NCBI GenBank assembly: GCA_024363285.1 | Contig: AP024710.1 | Span: 372,001-436,000 of the forward strand | DNA length: 64,000 nucleotides | Origin: Leptolinea sp. HRD-7 | GTDB taxonomy: Bacteria; Chloroflexota; Anaerolineae; Anaerolineales; Anaerolineaceae | Reading direction: 5' to 3' | Part shown: piece after piece, positions 55,147 through 63,599 of the stretch | How the letters are laid out: every line of letters begins with the position of its first letter | Numbering within the stretch: position 1 is the first letter of the stretch | Translations under genes and position numbers: made by a program | The notes under the pieces: model-generated | The model's database searches: none | Seen by the model: only the letters and a program-made list of their open reading frames with translations | Told to the model about the DNA's origin: nothing

Positions 55147-58100
55147 CTAAATACCGAATCCCAATTGACCCTCCGGAACTACCTCCTTTCTCCTTGTCCG
55201 TCTGACCACCACCGTCTTCTGGCTCACCCAATCATCCCAAGTCATCACTTTCGGACCAGGAATAATCACCGCACTCGGGGTCGTCAAACTGCCCATTGGA
55301 TTGTGGCTGACCTGCAGGTCATCAGCAAACAAGGTCTGTAGGTCAGAGAGCTTTGCACCCTCCAGCACATCACGAGCAAGCTGAGTGAGAAAGTCGCCTT
55401 CTTCCTCCGGAACAATCGCACCTCCGACCTCATCCCCATAAACGAGCTGCGCGGCTTTCATCTTTTTTCCCATCAAGGCCAGCGCTGTGGCTTCCATCGC
55501 TGACGAGTACACCGAGAAAATCGCTTTGACCGGCTGTGTCTGTCCCAAACGCCATACACGTCGCACGCTTTGCCACAACGTATAGAGTGAATATTCGATC
55601 TCGAAGAACACCACGGTTGAGAATTGCACCAGGTCGAGGCCTGTTTCCACTAGCCGGGGGTTACAGATCAAAACATCGATGGTATTCACACGTTTGGCGA
55701 TCCATTCTTCACGCTTGCGTGGGTCAACATTCCCACTCAGGATGGAGACTCTCAGTCCGTTGGCTTGCAGCGGCATCATCACCCGATCTTGAATGTCGCG
55801 GGTACCAGTCTGGCGAACATAGACCAGCACTTTTCGCCCTTGCTGCTTTTCAACCTTACAGAAATCAGCCAGCCAGTTCTCCTTCGGAAGCCATTTATGG
55901 CCATTCGGATTGATTGCCGGCAACTCCATCAGCGGGACTTTTCGCACGCTTTTGCCCTCGCCGTCATCTACCTCATCGACCACCACAACCTCATCCCGAA
56001 AAGCAGAATTCGGTCGCGCCAGTGTCCATTGAAGCCAGGTGGATAAGTAACGACTGGATTGGATAGCCAGTTGTTTCAAGCTGCTGTCCATGCTGTGATA
56101 CTGCTGTCCCTGGTCATCAAGCATATCCAGGGCAACCACTTCCTCTTTATACGATGGCAGAGCCAGGTTCAGATCCTTCAGGCTCAGGAATATGGTGGTA
56201 TCCAATAACCGGCTAACAATGGCCGGGCTAACACCCGGCTGTTCCTTGGCCTGGTTACGGTAGCGCCGGTTACCAGTGTACACGCCATCTTCATCGGCAT
56301 CTTCATTACGCCTCCGTCTTCGGGTGGTTTCAAGCACTCCATACAACCGCGCCCAGCGCTTCTCGTCATGGAAAGCAAAATCACGACGGACACCATGGTT
56401 CAAGCGATGCAGCAACCAGAAAATTGAGGTGCTTTTGCCACCAAAGAATGTCCCGGTGAGCGTTAGCGTCCACTTCACCGCTGTTACCAGTTGATGGAAC
56501 GCGACTCCCCGATCTGATGACTTGGATTTGAACTGATGGACCTCATCGGCTATCAGAAGCTTGAAAGCGCCCTTCGCATGTTTGGTGATGTACTCCGAAA
56601 TGCTATGTCGCCTCGCCCCATTGAACTCAAACAAGGGTGTCCCACATGGACGTGTGCCCCATACCGAGTCACCGTTGGCATCAAGTTTCGTCCTCCCGTC
56701 TGCATCCAACTCCCAGCCAGGGATTCGATTGTGACAGAATTGGCGTTTTTCTGCCAATTCAGAGGCGTCAGTTATCGGAACCACAAATCCGTCCTTTTCG
56801 ACCATCACGACCTTACCACAACCAGGACAAGCACAGGCATCCACAATCTTTCCAGTCAGTGGGTCTCTCGCTTTCCTGGTGATAACTGCTGGCTGCCATC
56901 CTGCCCCAAACTTGGCAGAGGTGTGTGCTACCACCGCCACCCATTTGGACTTTGGACCTCCTTTCATTTGAGCAGTGTCATAAGCTGCCTTATATTGATC
57001 CAGGAATTCACGGACTTCGTTCACATCATAAGCTTCGTCACTATTCCGACCGATGCGACGGATTTCTCGTGCATACGCTCCTGGGATCACCTCCTCAATT
57101 TCGCGGATCCATTTGGGTACAAGGTGGGGAGGACAAAGCACGATTGCAGGATAAGCATTCAGCAGCTCTATCACGCCAGTTGATATTGTTGTCTTCCCAG
57201 TCCCCATTTCCGCCTGGCAGTTAGCCACGCCATTTTTACGAATTGAACGAGCCAATGCCGCTGCCGCATGTCTTTGCGCAGGAAGCAATCCAGCACGCTC
57301 TTGTCCGGGAAGGGCTTTTCGGTGCGTACCAAGACTATCGAGGACTTCAATTTCGGTTGCATTCGGGTCCAGATTGTAGATGGGTTTATAGGTTTCCAGG
57401 ACATGCGCAGCGATCTTCTCGCCGTGAACTTTCATAAACTCTGAAAGACCTTTAACGTCCTGGATCACCTGGATACCATCCTGTTTCAGCACGGCCACCG
57501 TAGTAACAAAACGATCCTTGTAGGTTTCAACGACTGTATCCGTTTCTTTAGCATCCGGCTGCTCAGTTTTTTCGACCACCTTGATTACTCGTCCCTTGAT
57601 CAGCATTGGTTTACCCTCTTCATCAGTCAACTTCACCGTGCCCATCATGCCAGAGGCCATGAGCATAGCGATATGTCCTTTCTTCAAGGGCATGACTGGT
57701 TGGGAGAGTTGAGCCAAACCACGCGTTGGGCGAATCAGGTCAAGCCAATCGCTGGCCTTATGGACACCTGCTTCCTTCGTGGCTTCAACCACCTCTTCCG
57801 GTTCCCAATCCGTTCGTTTGAACACTACTGGTTTGCCATTTGCACCTCGTAATGGTGCAGGCAACAGTTCATAGATAGGTTCAACAGCGGAATGGATGGG
57901 CTCCAGTTCAGTTGATGCCAGGCTTTGAAGCGAAAGAATCTCCTTGTCCATGGGTAGCTGGTAGAGCTTACGCTTGTAGGCCAACACCACCACCTGCTTG
58001 AATTTCTCGTACAATCCATCCGGAAACCGATAGATCGTGATGGCTTCATAATAGCCGGCCAACATGCGAGCAACTTCAATCATTCCCAGGATTTTCTGTG

Positions 58101-58527
58101 GGATGATATAGGTCAGCAGCCCGCCACGCACCAACTTGGAGGAGGTCGTCTTGAGAAAATCCCATTCCAGTCGTTTGCCTGCCCCACTGCCTTGGGTGGG
58201 GTGACCCTCAAAACGGTCAAATTCATAAGGCGGATTTAAATAGAGCCAGGAAATGCTTTCATCACTCAGAACACAAGCCTGCCAGGGAGCCTGGAAAACC
58301 TTATCCATCACGTTTTGAGCTTTCCCTGCTCGTTCAGGTGAGAGTTCAACCCCCCAGGTTTCGCAGTTGAGTGCGTTGCCCAAGGAAGAAGCGGCTTTTC
58401 CTTCGCCTGCGCAGGGATCAAATAACCGCCCTCTTTCGCTGGGCGGTTTCAGGTAAGTGCGGATGATCTCGACAACCGGTTCATCCGTGGGGTAGTACCC
58501 CATTCTTTCGATTGCTGGTGGACGCAT
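55147..58527 (-). CDS. DNA adenine methyltransferase fused to SNF2-type helicase
   Basis: 1126 residues with AAAGGAG before the start. Residues 1-190 form a DUF6094-like methyltransferase: RLFDPCAGEGKAASSLG (about 33-50) and LYLNPPYEFDRFEGH (about 113-127). Then a linker to about 400 and a helicase: Walker A NCQAEMGTGKTTISTGV near 440, DEVH-box LLIADEVHQFKSKS near 658, and the C-terminal motif YTLWQSVRRVWRLGQTQPVK near 985 with the arginine finger. Zinc-type cysteine pairs (CACPGCGKV) interrupt the first helicase lobe. Proteins of this type occur on mobile elements. It may modify and remodel element DNA during transfer or against restriction. Confidence 0.88.
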   Translation of the reverse strand: MRPPAIERMGYYPTDEPVVEIIRTYLKPPSERGRLFDPCAGEGKAASSLGNALNCETWGVELSPERAGKAQNVMDKVFQAPWQACVLSDESISWLYLNPPYEFDRFEGHPTQGSGAGKRLEWDFLKTTSSKLVRGGLLTYIIPQKILGMIEVARMLAGYYEAITIYRFPDGLYEKFKQVVVLAYKRKLYQLPMDKEILSLQSLASTELEPIHSAVEPIYELLPAPLRGANGKPVVFKRTDWEPEEVVEATKEAGVHKASDWLDLIRPTRGLAQLSQPVMPLKKGHIAMLMASGMMGTVKLTDEEGKPMLIKGRVIKVVEKTEQPDAKETDTVVETYKDRFVTTVAVLKQDGIQVIQDVKGLSEFMKVHGEKIAAHVLETYKPIYNLDPNATEIEVLDSLGTHRKALPGQERAGLLPAQRHAAAALARSIRKNGVANCQAEMGTGKTTISTGVIELLNAYPAIVLCPPHLVPKWIREIEEVIPGAYAREIRRIGRNSDEAYDVNEVREFLDQYKAAYDTAQMKGGPKSKWVAVVAHTSAKFGAGWQPAVITRKARDPLTGKIVDACACPGCGKVVMVEKDGFVVPITDASELAEKRQFCHNRIPGWELDADGRTKLDANGDSVWGTRPCGTPLFEFNGARRHSISEYITKHAKGAFKLLIADEVHQFKSKSSDRGVAFHQLVTAVKWTLTLTGTFFGGKSTSIFWLLHRLNHGVRRDFAFHDEKRWARLYGVLETTRRRRRNEDADEDGVYTGNRRYRNQAKEQPGVSPAIVSRLLDTTIFLSLKDLNLALPSYKEEVVALDMLDDQGQQYHSMDSSLKQLAIQSSRYLSTWLQWTLARPNSAFRDEVVVVDEVDDGEGKSVRKVPLMELPAINPNGHKWLPKENWLADFCKVEKQQGRKVLVYVRQTGTRDIQDRVMMPLQANGLRVSILSGNVDPRKREEWIAKRVNTIDVLICNPRLVETGLDLVQFSTVVFFEIEYSLYTLWQSVRRVWRLGQTQPVKAIFSVYSSAMEATALALMGKKMKAAQLVYGDEVGGAIVPEEEGDFLTQLARDVLEGAKLSDLQTLFADDLQVSHNPMGSLTTPSAVIIPGPKVMTWDDWVSQKTVVVRRTRRKEVVPEGQLGFGI

Positions 58528-58551
58528 TGTTCACTCCTTTACGAAAAAAAT

Positions 58552-58606
58552 CCCCGCAGGAGGCGCGTCCAACCCCTTGAGGGGATGAAAAGCGCCCCCT
58601 CCGGGG
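58552..58606 (-). promoter_or_regulatory. Nested GC-rich hairpins upstream of the methyltransferase-helicase
   Basis: An imperfect 15-bp inverted repeat (58552-58566 with 58592-58606, three mismatches) encloses a perfect CCCCTTGAGGGG hairpin (58573-58584). It lies 29 nt after the orphan 355-aa gene and 25 nt before the helicase start on the minus strand, so it may be an intercistronic attenuator. Confidence 0.55.
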
Positions 58607-58635
58607 TGATGTAGTGAGTAGTTTTACTTGTTCAA

Positions 58636-59703
58636 TCAGATGGTCAGTGAGATTTCCTCCTGAGCTAATAACTCAGATATCAGGTCTTTCCAGTCAGCTT
58701 GCAGGTCAATTCTGGCACCAAGGATACAATCGCCACCTGTGGCCAGATCTTGAACCAGCTTACGACTGCGAGCTTGTTTCCAAAGGGCTACTGACCATTC
58801 ATCCAGGATCGGCACCTCCAGAGCTTCTTTGATTCGTTCAACGAAAAGCTGTATCAATTCCTTTCCTGGATCAGGTGTTCCTCGAAAAATAAGCAGATAT
58901 GCACTGAGGTCTTCTGGTTCCCATTTTCCAGGAAGCGCAAGCCGAGATACAAACCCGACATGATGACTGGTGTATTCAGGCATGGCTTGCCAGGCTTGTT
59001 CATACTTATCAGTGGGAATCAGGGACACATCGCTAACACCGTCCTGAGTCATTTGTAGGGATTTCCCGCACATCAGAGTCACTCGCAGCGACTCCAGGCT
59101 GGTCTTGTAACCTACCAGACCAATGTACGCCAGGTTGTGATCGGTGTCATAGGCATAGCCGGTGACATGTGCCATTGCTTGCCCGTTCCGAAGCTTTGGT
59201 ACCGCTTCAGGAAATAGACGATCACCCGATTTGGAATCCCCGCTTTCCTTCGGAACAATCTTCCAGACAACAATCCCAGAATTGACTCGAGCCAGTTCTT
59301 CGTTGACCTCTCTCAGAACTTCGTACAGACCTTTCCAGGGTTGTGCTCCGGTGAAGGTGACGCTGGTTTCGCCGCATTGAATATGGATACTCCGGTCCTT
59401 TACATCGAGGATTGCTTCACCTAGAGTAAGAATTCGGTAGTTAGCTAACACTTGAGGAAGTTTCTCGCCTGATTTTGTGGTAAACAGGTAAGCACCGAGT
59501 TCCGAATCGTACTTAAGGAAACCGGCTTTACCAACTGCATAATCATATGGGTAAGCTGCCCGTGTCAGTTCCTGACCGAGATCTTCTCTCGAAGGTAAGC
59601 CACTACCATCCTTATAAGCAGCGATGATGATCTTACCCTCCTTCTGCCTGGCGATAATGCGGTTCACTTTTTCGCACAGGTATTTGTCTTCATATGCATT
59701 CAT
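58636..59703 (-). CDS. Orphan 355-residue protein of the mobile element
   Basis: 355 residues from the ATG at 59703, which has AAAGGAGG eight bases upstream; a longer open frame to 59835 lacks a ribosome site. No family recognised. Mixed alpha/beta composition (IIIAAYKDGSGLPSREDLGQ near the start, QPWKGLYEVLREVNEELARV near the middle) with no membrane segment or signal. Two genes on the same strand, this one and the helicase, form a probable operon. Confidence 0.6.
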   Translation of the reverse strand: MNAYEDKYLCEKVNRIIARQKEGKIIIAAYKDGSGLPSREDLGQELTRAAYPYDYAVGKAGFLKYDSELGAYLFTTKSGEKLPQVLANYRILTLGEAILDVKDRSIHIQCGETSVTFTGAQPWKGLYEVLREVNEELARVNSGIVVWKIVPKESGDSKSGDRLFPEAVPKLRNGQAMAHVTGYAYDTDHNLAYIGLVGYKTSLESLRVTLMCGKSLQMTQDGVSDVSLIPTDKYEQAWQAMPEYTSHHVGFVSRLALPGKWEPEDLSAYLLIFRGTPDPGKELIQLFVERIKEALEVPILDEWSVALWKQARSRKLVQDLATGGDCILGARIDLQADWKDLISELLAQEEISLTI

Positions 59704-59912
59704 GTGATCCTCCTTTGGGTTTGATATGGATTGAATAACCAACGTTTGTTTGAAGAAAGAGCCAACGTTTTTGTGCCTGTAGTGAAATGCCATACAGAAC
59801 AGCAAAAAAGGGTCGGAAACGAAATGTTTGTGCACCTTTTTTACGGTCCTGTGTGTTGATCAAATTGACATCGAGGGTGATACAGATAACTTTCTGAGAG
59901 TACAGTTATGGT

Positions 59913-60007
59913 GTTTTAATAGTTATTAAAACTCCCCATTCTATTAAAACTGATTGATTATCCATCTTGTTTTTAATGAAAATATATGTTTTAATAAGTA
60001 TTAAAAG
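59913..60007 (+). promoter_or_regulatory. Paired operators upstream of the AbiE genes
   Basis: Two near-identical dyads: GTTTTAATA-GT-TATTAAAAC at 59913-59932 (perfect 9-bp arms) and GTTTTAATA-AG-TATTAAAAG at 59988-60007 (one mismatch). Centres are 75 bp apart, and an extra half-site TATTAAAAC lies at 59942-59950. The second ends 8 bp before the antitoxin start. AbiEi proteins are known to repress their own operon through inverted repeats in the promoter, which fits. Bases 59704-59912 hold nothing else recognised. Confidence 0.8.
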
Positions 60008-60015
60008 AGGTTATT

Positions 60016-61095
60016 ATGTTAAAAGAAGCAGATGTCTCTAAAAAAGGATTGCTTGCATTCAGGGAATGCCTTTCGGTTGTGCCATTCCTTACAATAGATT
60101 CCATAGAGGAGCTGCCTGCTAAAGACATGCCTGATTATCAAGCGATTGTTCGTGGAGAGGGATTCAAACAGATCATTTACCTTGAAATAAAAACTCTGGG
60201 AACTCCAAAAAGCACGAGAGAGGCGGTCAATTTACTTGTTAGGCAGATTCAAAATGACCCTGCATCCTATGGGATACTTGTTGCGCCTTACATAGCCCCT
60301 AGTTCAGCTGCCATTTGCAAGAAATCTGGAATCGGATATGTCGATTTATCTGGAAATTGTTCCATTGCTTTCCAACAGATTTTTATCAATCGAGAAAAAT
60401 CGGGGAATCAATATCCTTTCAAAACGGGTCTATCATCGATCTACTCGCCAAAATCTGAACGTATATTGCGTGTTTTACTCGTTTACCCGTATCGAACCTG
60501 GAAAGCAATCGATCTTGCGAAAGAAGCTCAAGTCAGTCTTGGTATGATCACTCAGGTAAGCAAAAAATTGATTGAAGAAGAATGGCTGAAAAAGACGTCG
60601 CAAGGCATCTCATTAACCCAACCAGAAAATCTATTAGCAGATTGGAGCAATAACTACACCATTAAACGCAATGTCCAAAATAATTACTACTCAATGAAGC
60701 CGCTGCAAGATTTAGAAATCGAGATCGCTGATACATGTAGAATGATGAACATTCCTTATGCCTTGACTGGTTTTTCGGCGAGCAATCGTTTGGCCCCAAT
60801 GGTCAGGGGTCAACGTGCAATGATATATGTCAGTCGGGATATTGATTTGGTGGCCGAAAAAGTTGGCTTGAAACCCGTCGAAAGTGGAGCCAACATCATT
60901 TTGATTCAACCATACGATGATGGTGTATTTTGGAACGCCAAGTCGATCGGTGATCTTGAAATCTCCGAACCGGTTCAGGTTTATCTTGATCTGAAACGTT
61001 ACCCAGGACGTGGCGAAGAAGCAGCAGATTTTCTATTTAGAGAGGTGATTAATCCAAGATGGCAACAACTAAAAATGAATATGATCGCCTCTTAG
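60016..61095 (+). CDS. AbiEi-type antitoxin/regulator with PD-(D/E)xK-like N-terminus
   Basis: 359 residues. The family is recognisable from SGIGYVDLSGNCSIAFQQIF (about 105-124) and a winged-helix (YRTWKAIDLAKEAQVSLGMI, then TQVSKKLIEEEWLKKT). The C-terminal half resembles the AbiEi antitoxin domain (FSASNRLAPMVRGQ). The N-terminal domain has Pro39-Asp40 and Glu57-Ile-Lys59 (IIYLEIKTLG), the spacing of a restriction-nuclease-type active site. It overlaps the toxin gene by 37 nt. As a type IV antitoxin it represses the operon and counters the toxin; whether the N-terminus is catalytic is open. Confidence 0.82.
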   Translation: MLKEADVSKKGLLAFRECLSVVPFLTIDSIEELPAKDMPDYQAIVRGEGFKQIIYLEIKTLGTPKSTREAVNLLVRQIQNDPASYGILVAPYIAPSSAAICKKSGIGYVDLSGNCSIAFQQIFINREKSGNQYPFKTGLSSIYSPKSERILRVLLVYPYRTWKAIDLAKEAQVSLGMITQVSKKLIEEEWLKKTSQGISLTQPENLLADWSNNYTIKRNVQNNYYSMKPLQDLEIEIADTCRMMNIPYALTGFSASNRLAPMVRGQRAMIYVSRDIDLVAEKVGLKPVESGANIILIQPYDDGVFWNAKSIGDLEISEPVQVYLDLKRYPGRGEEAADFLFREVINPRWQQLKMNMIAS

Positions 61096-61883
61096 TAGAG
61101 GCTGCGCACAGAGTACTTCTGGAAGTTGCTCGGCTTTTGTATGACTACCGAGACGGAATTGTGTTGGTAGGTGGTTCTGTTCCTGGATTATTATTTAACC
61201 AGGATGTTTCTGAACACATTGGAACAATTGATGTTGATGTCGCACTGGATCAAAATACCATCCAGGAAATCGGTTACCGCTCCATCATGCAATTGCTTTC
61301 CAAACGAGGATATGTTCAAGGGGATCAACCGTTTATTTTTTATCGTACTTTACAGGTTGACGATCAAGAGATCACTGTTGAAGTGGATTTCTTGGCTGGC
61401 GAATATGGAGGGACGAGCAAGAAGCACAGAACTCAGATCGTCCAGGATATGCATCCCAGAAAGGCGCGTGCTTGTGATCTTGCCTTTCTAAACCCTATTC
61501 AAATAACGATAGAGGGTACTTTGCCAGAGGGTGGAAAGGATCGGGCTTCCATTCAAGTTGCTTCGATTGTCCCATTTCTCATAATGAAAGCGCAGGCCTT
61601 GAATAGTAGGCTCAAAGAAAAAGATGCCTACGATATTTATTATTGTTTAACTAATTTTCCGAATGGGATGGATGCATTGGTTGATGCGTTCCGAACGTTT
61701 CCTGATCATCCCTTGATACATGAGGGATTAGCGATTTTATCTGAAAAATTTTCGGCCTCAGACTCTGTTGGCCCTGTATTTGCAACCAATTTTCTAGATG
61801 AAAATGATCCAGAAACTCGAGCACAGATCCAAAGAGACGCATATGAACGTGTGCAATATTTATTGAATGCACTTCTTACCTGA
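61059..61883 (+). CDS. AbiEii nucleotidyltransferase toxin
   Basis: 274 residues from the ATG at 61059, inside the antitoxin gene. The nucleotidyltransferase motifs are present: VLVGGSVPGLLF (about 29-40) and GTIDVDVALD with the DxD metal ligands (about 51-60), then IVPFLIMKAQALNSRLKEKD with DAYDIYYCL. AbiEii-type enzymes transfer nucleotides to an acceptor such as tRNA and halt growth after infection. Its target is not readable here. Normal size, intact motifs. Confidence 0.88.
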   Translation: MATTKNEYDRLLVEAAHRVLLEVARLLYDYRDGIVLVGGSVPGLLFNQDVSEHIGTIDVDVALDQNTIQEIGYRSIMQLLSKRGYVQGDQPFIFYRTLQVDDQEITVEVDFLAGEYGGTSKKHRTQIVQDMHPRKARACDLAFLNPIQITIEGTLPEGGKDRASIQVASIVPFLIMKAQALNSRLKEKDAYDIYYCLTNFPNGMDALVDAFRTFPDHPLIHEGLAILSEKFSASDSVGPVFATNFLDENDPETRAQIQRDAYERVQYLLNALLT

Positions 61884-61915
61884 ACTGCTAATCACCTACT
61901 GAATCAGAAGCCATC

Positions 61916-61946
61916 AATGGAGGGAGTTACGGCTCCCTCCATTTTC
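61916..61946. terminator. Bidirectional terminator
   Basis: Perfect 11-bp stem AATGGAGGGAG / CTCCCTCCATT with loop TTACGG and TTTTC after it, between the AbiEii and dnaN stops. Confidence 0.88.
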
Positions 61947-63083
61947 TTACCTTCCATCGATATGCATGGGCATTAATACGTATAAATTCTCCTCATCTCC
62001 TGTCGAATGGAGAACCACCGGTGTGTTGTGGGCATTCGCCTCAATGGTCACATTTTTGGTAGTAATGGCTTCCAAACCATCTTGCAAGAATTTCACATTG
62101 AATGCGATCTCCAATTCCTGTCCTTCAACCGTGGCTTCAAGCTCTATCTCACTGGCGCCGGTCTCATCGGATTCAGCCAACAGTTTGACCCTCCCTGTTT
62201 GATCAGCTCCGGGTTGAAGATGAAAGCGCACCACATTGCTCCCTTCACGAGCAAAGATGCTGGCCTGTTTGCAGGCTTTGAGCAGGTCTCCCGCGTCAAG
62301 GACTGCTATGGTCTTGTGACCTTTGGGGAGAATCGCCTGGTAATCGGGGAATTTCCCATCGATCAATTGTGAGACCATCTGCACATTTTCACAACGGAAC
62401 ACCACCTGGCTACCATTCGTGGGTAAAACAAGAGTGATCCTGGCTGTTTTAGTCGCATTCAGGATTCGCACCACCTCTTTCAACGCGGCAGCCGGTATGA
62501 TTAACTGCTTCTTCGCGAACAGTTCTGGAAGGATCGCTTTACAGATAGCGAGACGGAAGCCATCCGTTCCGACCATGGATACGGTCTTTCCATCCATGCT
62601 CATCAAGACTCCAGTCAGAACAGGTCGGGTATCACCCATGGAAGCAGCGAACGCAACCTTTTGGATCATCTCTTTGAAAATACTTGCGTCCATTGAAACT
62701 CCATTGGTGATAGGGTACTCCGGGATGGTTGGAAACTCGGATGCATCAATCCCTTTGACGATCCCTTTATAGGTTCCGCACTTCAATGAAGCTTCCGGTT
62801 TCCCATTTACCGAAAAAAAGACTTCGGGATCTGTGAAGCTGTTGATCACATCGGTCAGTGTTTTGGCAGGCAAGGTCAAACCCAGGTCACCATCCAAATT
62901 GGCATCCATCCAAACCGTGACACACACGGTCAAGTCGGTAGCCGAAAGACGAAGCTGATCCTCATCTTTACTGAGTAAAATGTTCGATAAGATCGGTAGG
63001 TTGGAGTGAGAACCAACCGCTCGTCCTACAATTGCCAGATTTTCAGAAAAAGTATTCTTTTGAACAGTCACTTTGCAGGTCAT
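61947..63083 (-). CDS. dnaN: DNA polymerase III beta sliding clamp (mobile-element copy)
   Basis: 378 residues, the standard clamp length, with AAGGAGAT before the start. Three tandem clamp domains: an N-terminal SNLPILSNILL, a middle MGDTRPVLTGVLM with VGTDGFRLAICK, and the end VLMPMHIDGR, which matches the conserved C-terminal tail. It lies in the island among mobile-element genes, not near dnaA, so it is probably an accessory copy loading the element's replication or repair machinery. The host copy would be elsewhere. Confidence 0.93.
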   Translation of the reverse strand: MTCKVTVQKNTFSENLAIVGRAVGSHSNLPILSNILLSKDEDQLRLSATDLTVCVTVWMDANLDGDLGLTLPAKTLTDVINSFTDPEVFFSVNGKPEASLKCGTYKGIVKGIDASEFPTIPEYPITNGVSMDASIFKEMIQKVAFAASMGDTRPVLTGVLMSMDGKTVSMVGTDGFRLAICKAILPELFAKKQLIIPAAALKEVVRILNATKTARITLVLPTNGSQVVFRCENVQMVSQLIDGKFPDYQAILPKGHKTIAVLDAGDLLKACKQASIFAREGSNVVRFHLQPGADQTGRVKLLAESDETGASEIELEATVEGQELEIAFNVKFLQDGLEAITTKNVTIEANAHNTPVVLHSTGDEENLYVLMPMHIDGR

Positions 63084-63109
63084 TCTGTATCTCCTTGTTG
63101 TTTTGTGTC

Positions 63110-63140
63110 AGACACGCAGGGTTTGAAATCCTGCGTGTCT
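63110..63140 (-). promoter_or_regulatory. Hairpin upstream of dnaN
   Basis: Perfect 11-bp stem AGACACGCAGG / CCTGCGTGTCT with a 9-nt loop lies in the gap between the small acidic protein and dnaN. No T-run follows on the minus strand (ACACAAAAC), so it looks more like an mRNA-processing or attenuating hairpin than a terminator. Confidence 0.6.
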
Positions 63141-63148
63141 AAGTTGGT

Positions 63149-63583
63149 TTAGAATTCGTCGAATAAATCGGCTGATGCACCACCATCGGGCCAATAAGCC
63201 TCGTCATCCCCTAAGCGAATTGCATTTTCGTATTGCTCAGTGAGGGAGCCTTCGTCATCATCCTCGTTCTGCGAGTTCATCAAAGCTCTGAGAATGGGTT
63301 GATCCGAGGTATAGGCACGAATGCAATTGCGCCAGAAAAGTACATCATCGTTCTGAAGAACTTTCTGGATTCCTTGCACCAAGTCGATTAAAAAGTCTTC
63401 TTCAAATCGATCTGGAGGTAAACCATGATCGGCCAGTGTGTGTGCAATTTCTTCAGCGATTTGTCCCCATGTGATTGAAAACGCTGGCTTTTCCATTGAA
63501 AACCCAGCATGCGCCAGAATTTTGGACACCTCGAAACCAGATTCAAGGTATTCAAGTTGTTGTAGTGTAGGTAGTTGATCCAT
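63149..63583 (-). CDS. Small acidic protein, unknown
   Basis: 144 residues with GGAGAT before the start. Acidic, especially the C-terminal third (NSQNEDDDEGSLTEQYENAI). No recognised family. It is the gene before dnaN and after radC on the same strand, so it belongs to the element's DNA-metabolism set. Confidence 0.6.
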   Translation of the reverse strand: MDQLPTLQQLEYLESGFEVSKILAHAGFSMEKPAFSITWGQIAEEIAHTLADHGLPPDRFEEDFLIDLVQGIQKVLQNDDVLFWRNCIRAYTSDQPILRALMNSQNEDDDEGSLTEQYENAIRLGDDEAYWPDGGASADLFDEF

Positions 63584-63599
63584 TTTTATCTCCTGTGGA

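Noticed and set aside
52923..58527. Possible DISARM system (zinc protein plus methyltransferase-helicase)
   Set aside because: The genes are convergent, no DrmA helicase or DrmC phospholipase-D protein is seen, and the helicase is SNF2-like fused to the methyltransferase.
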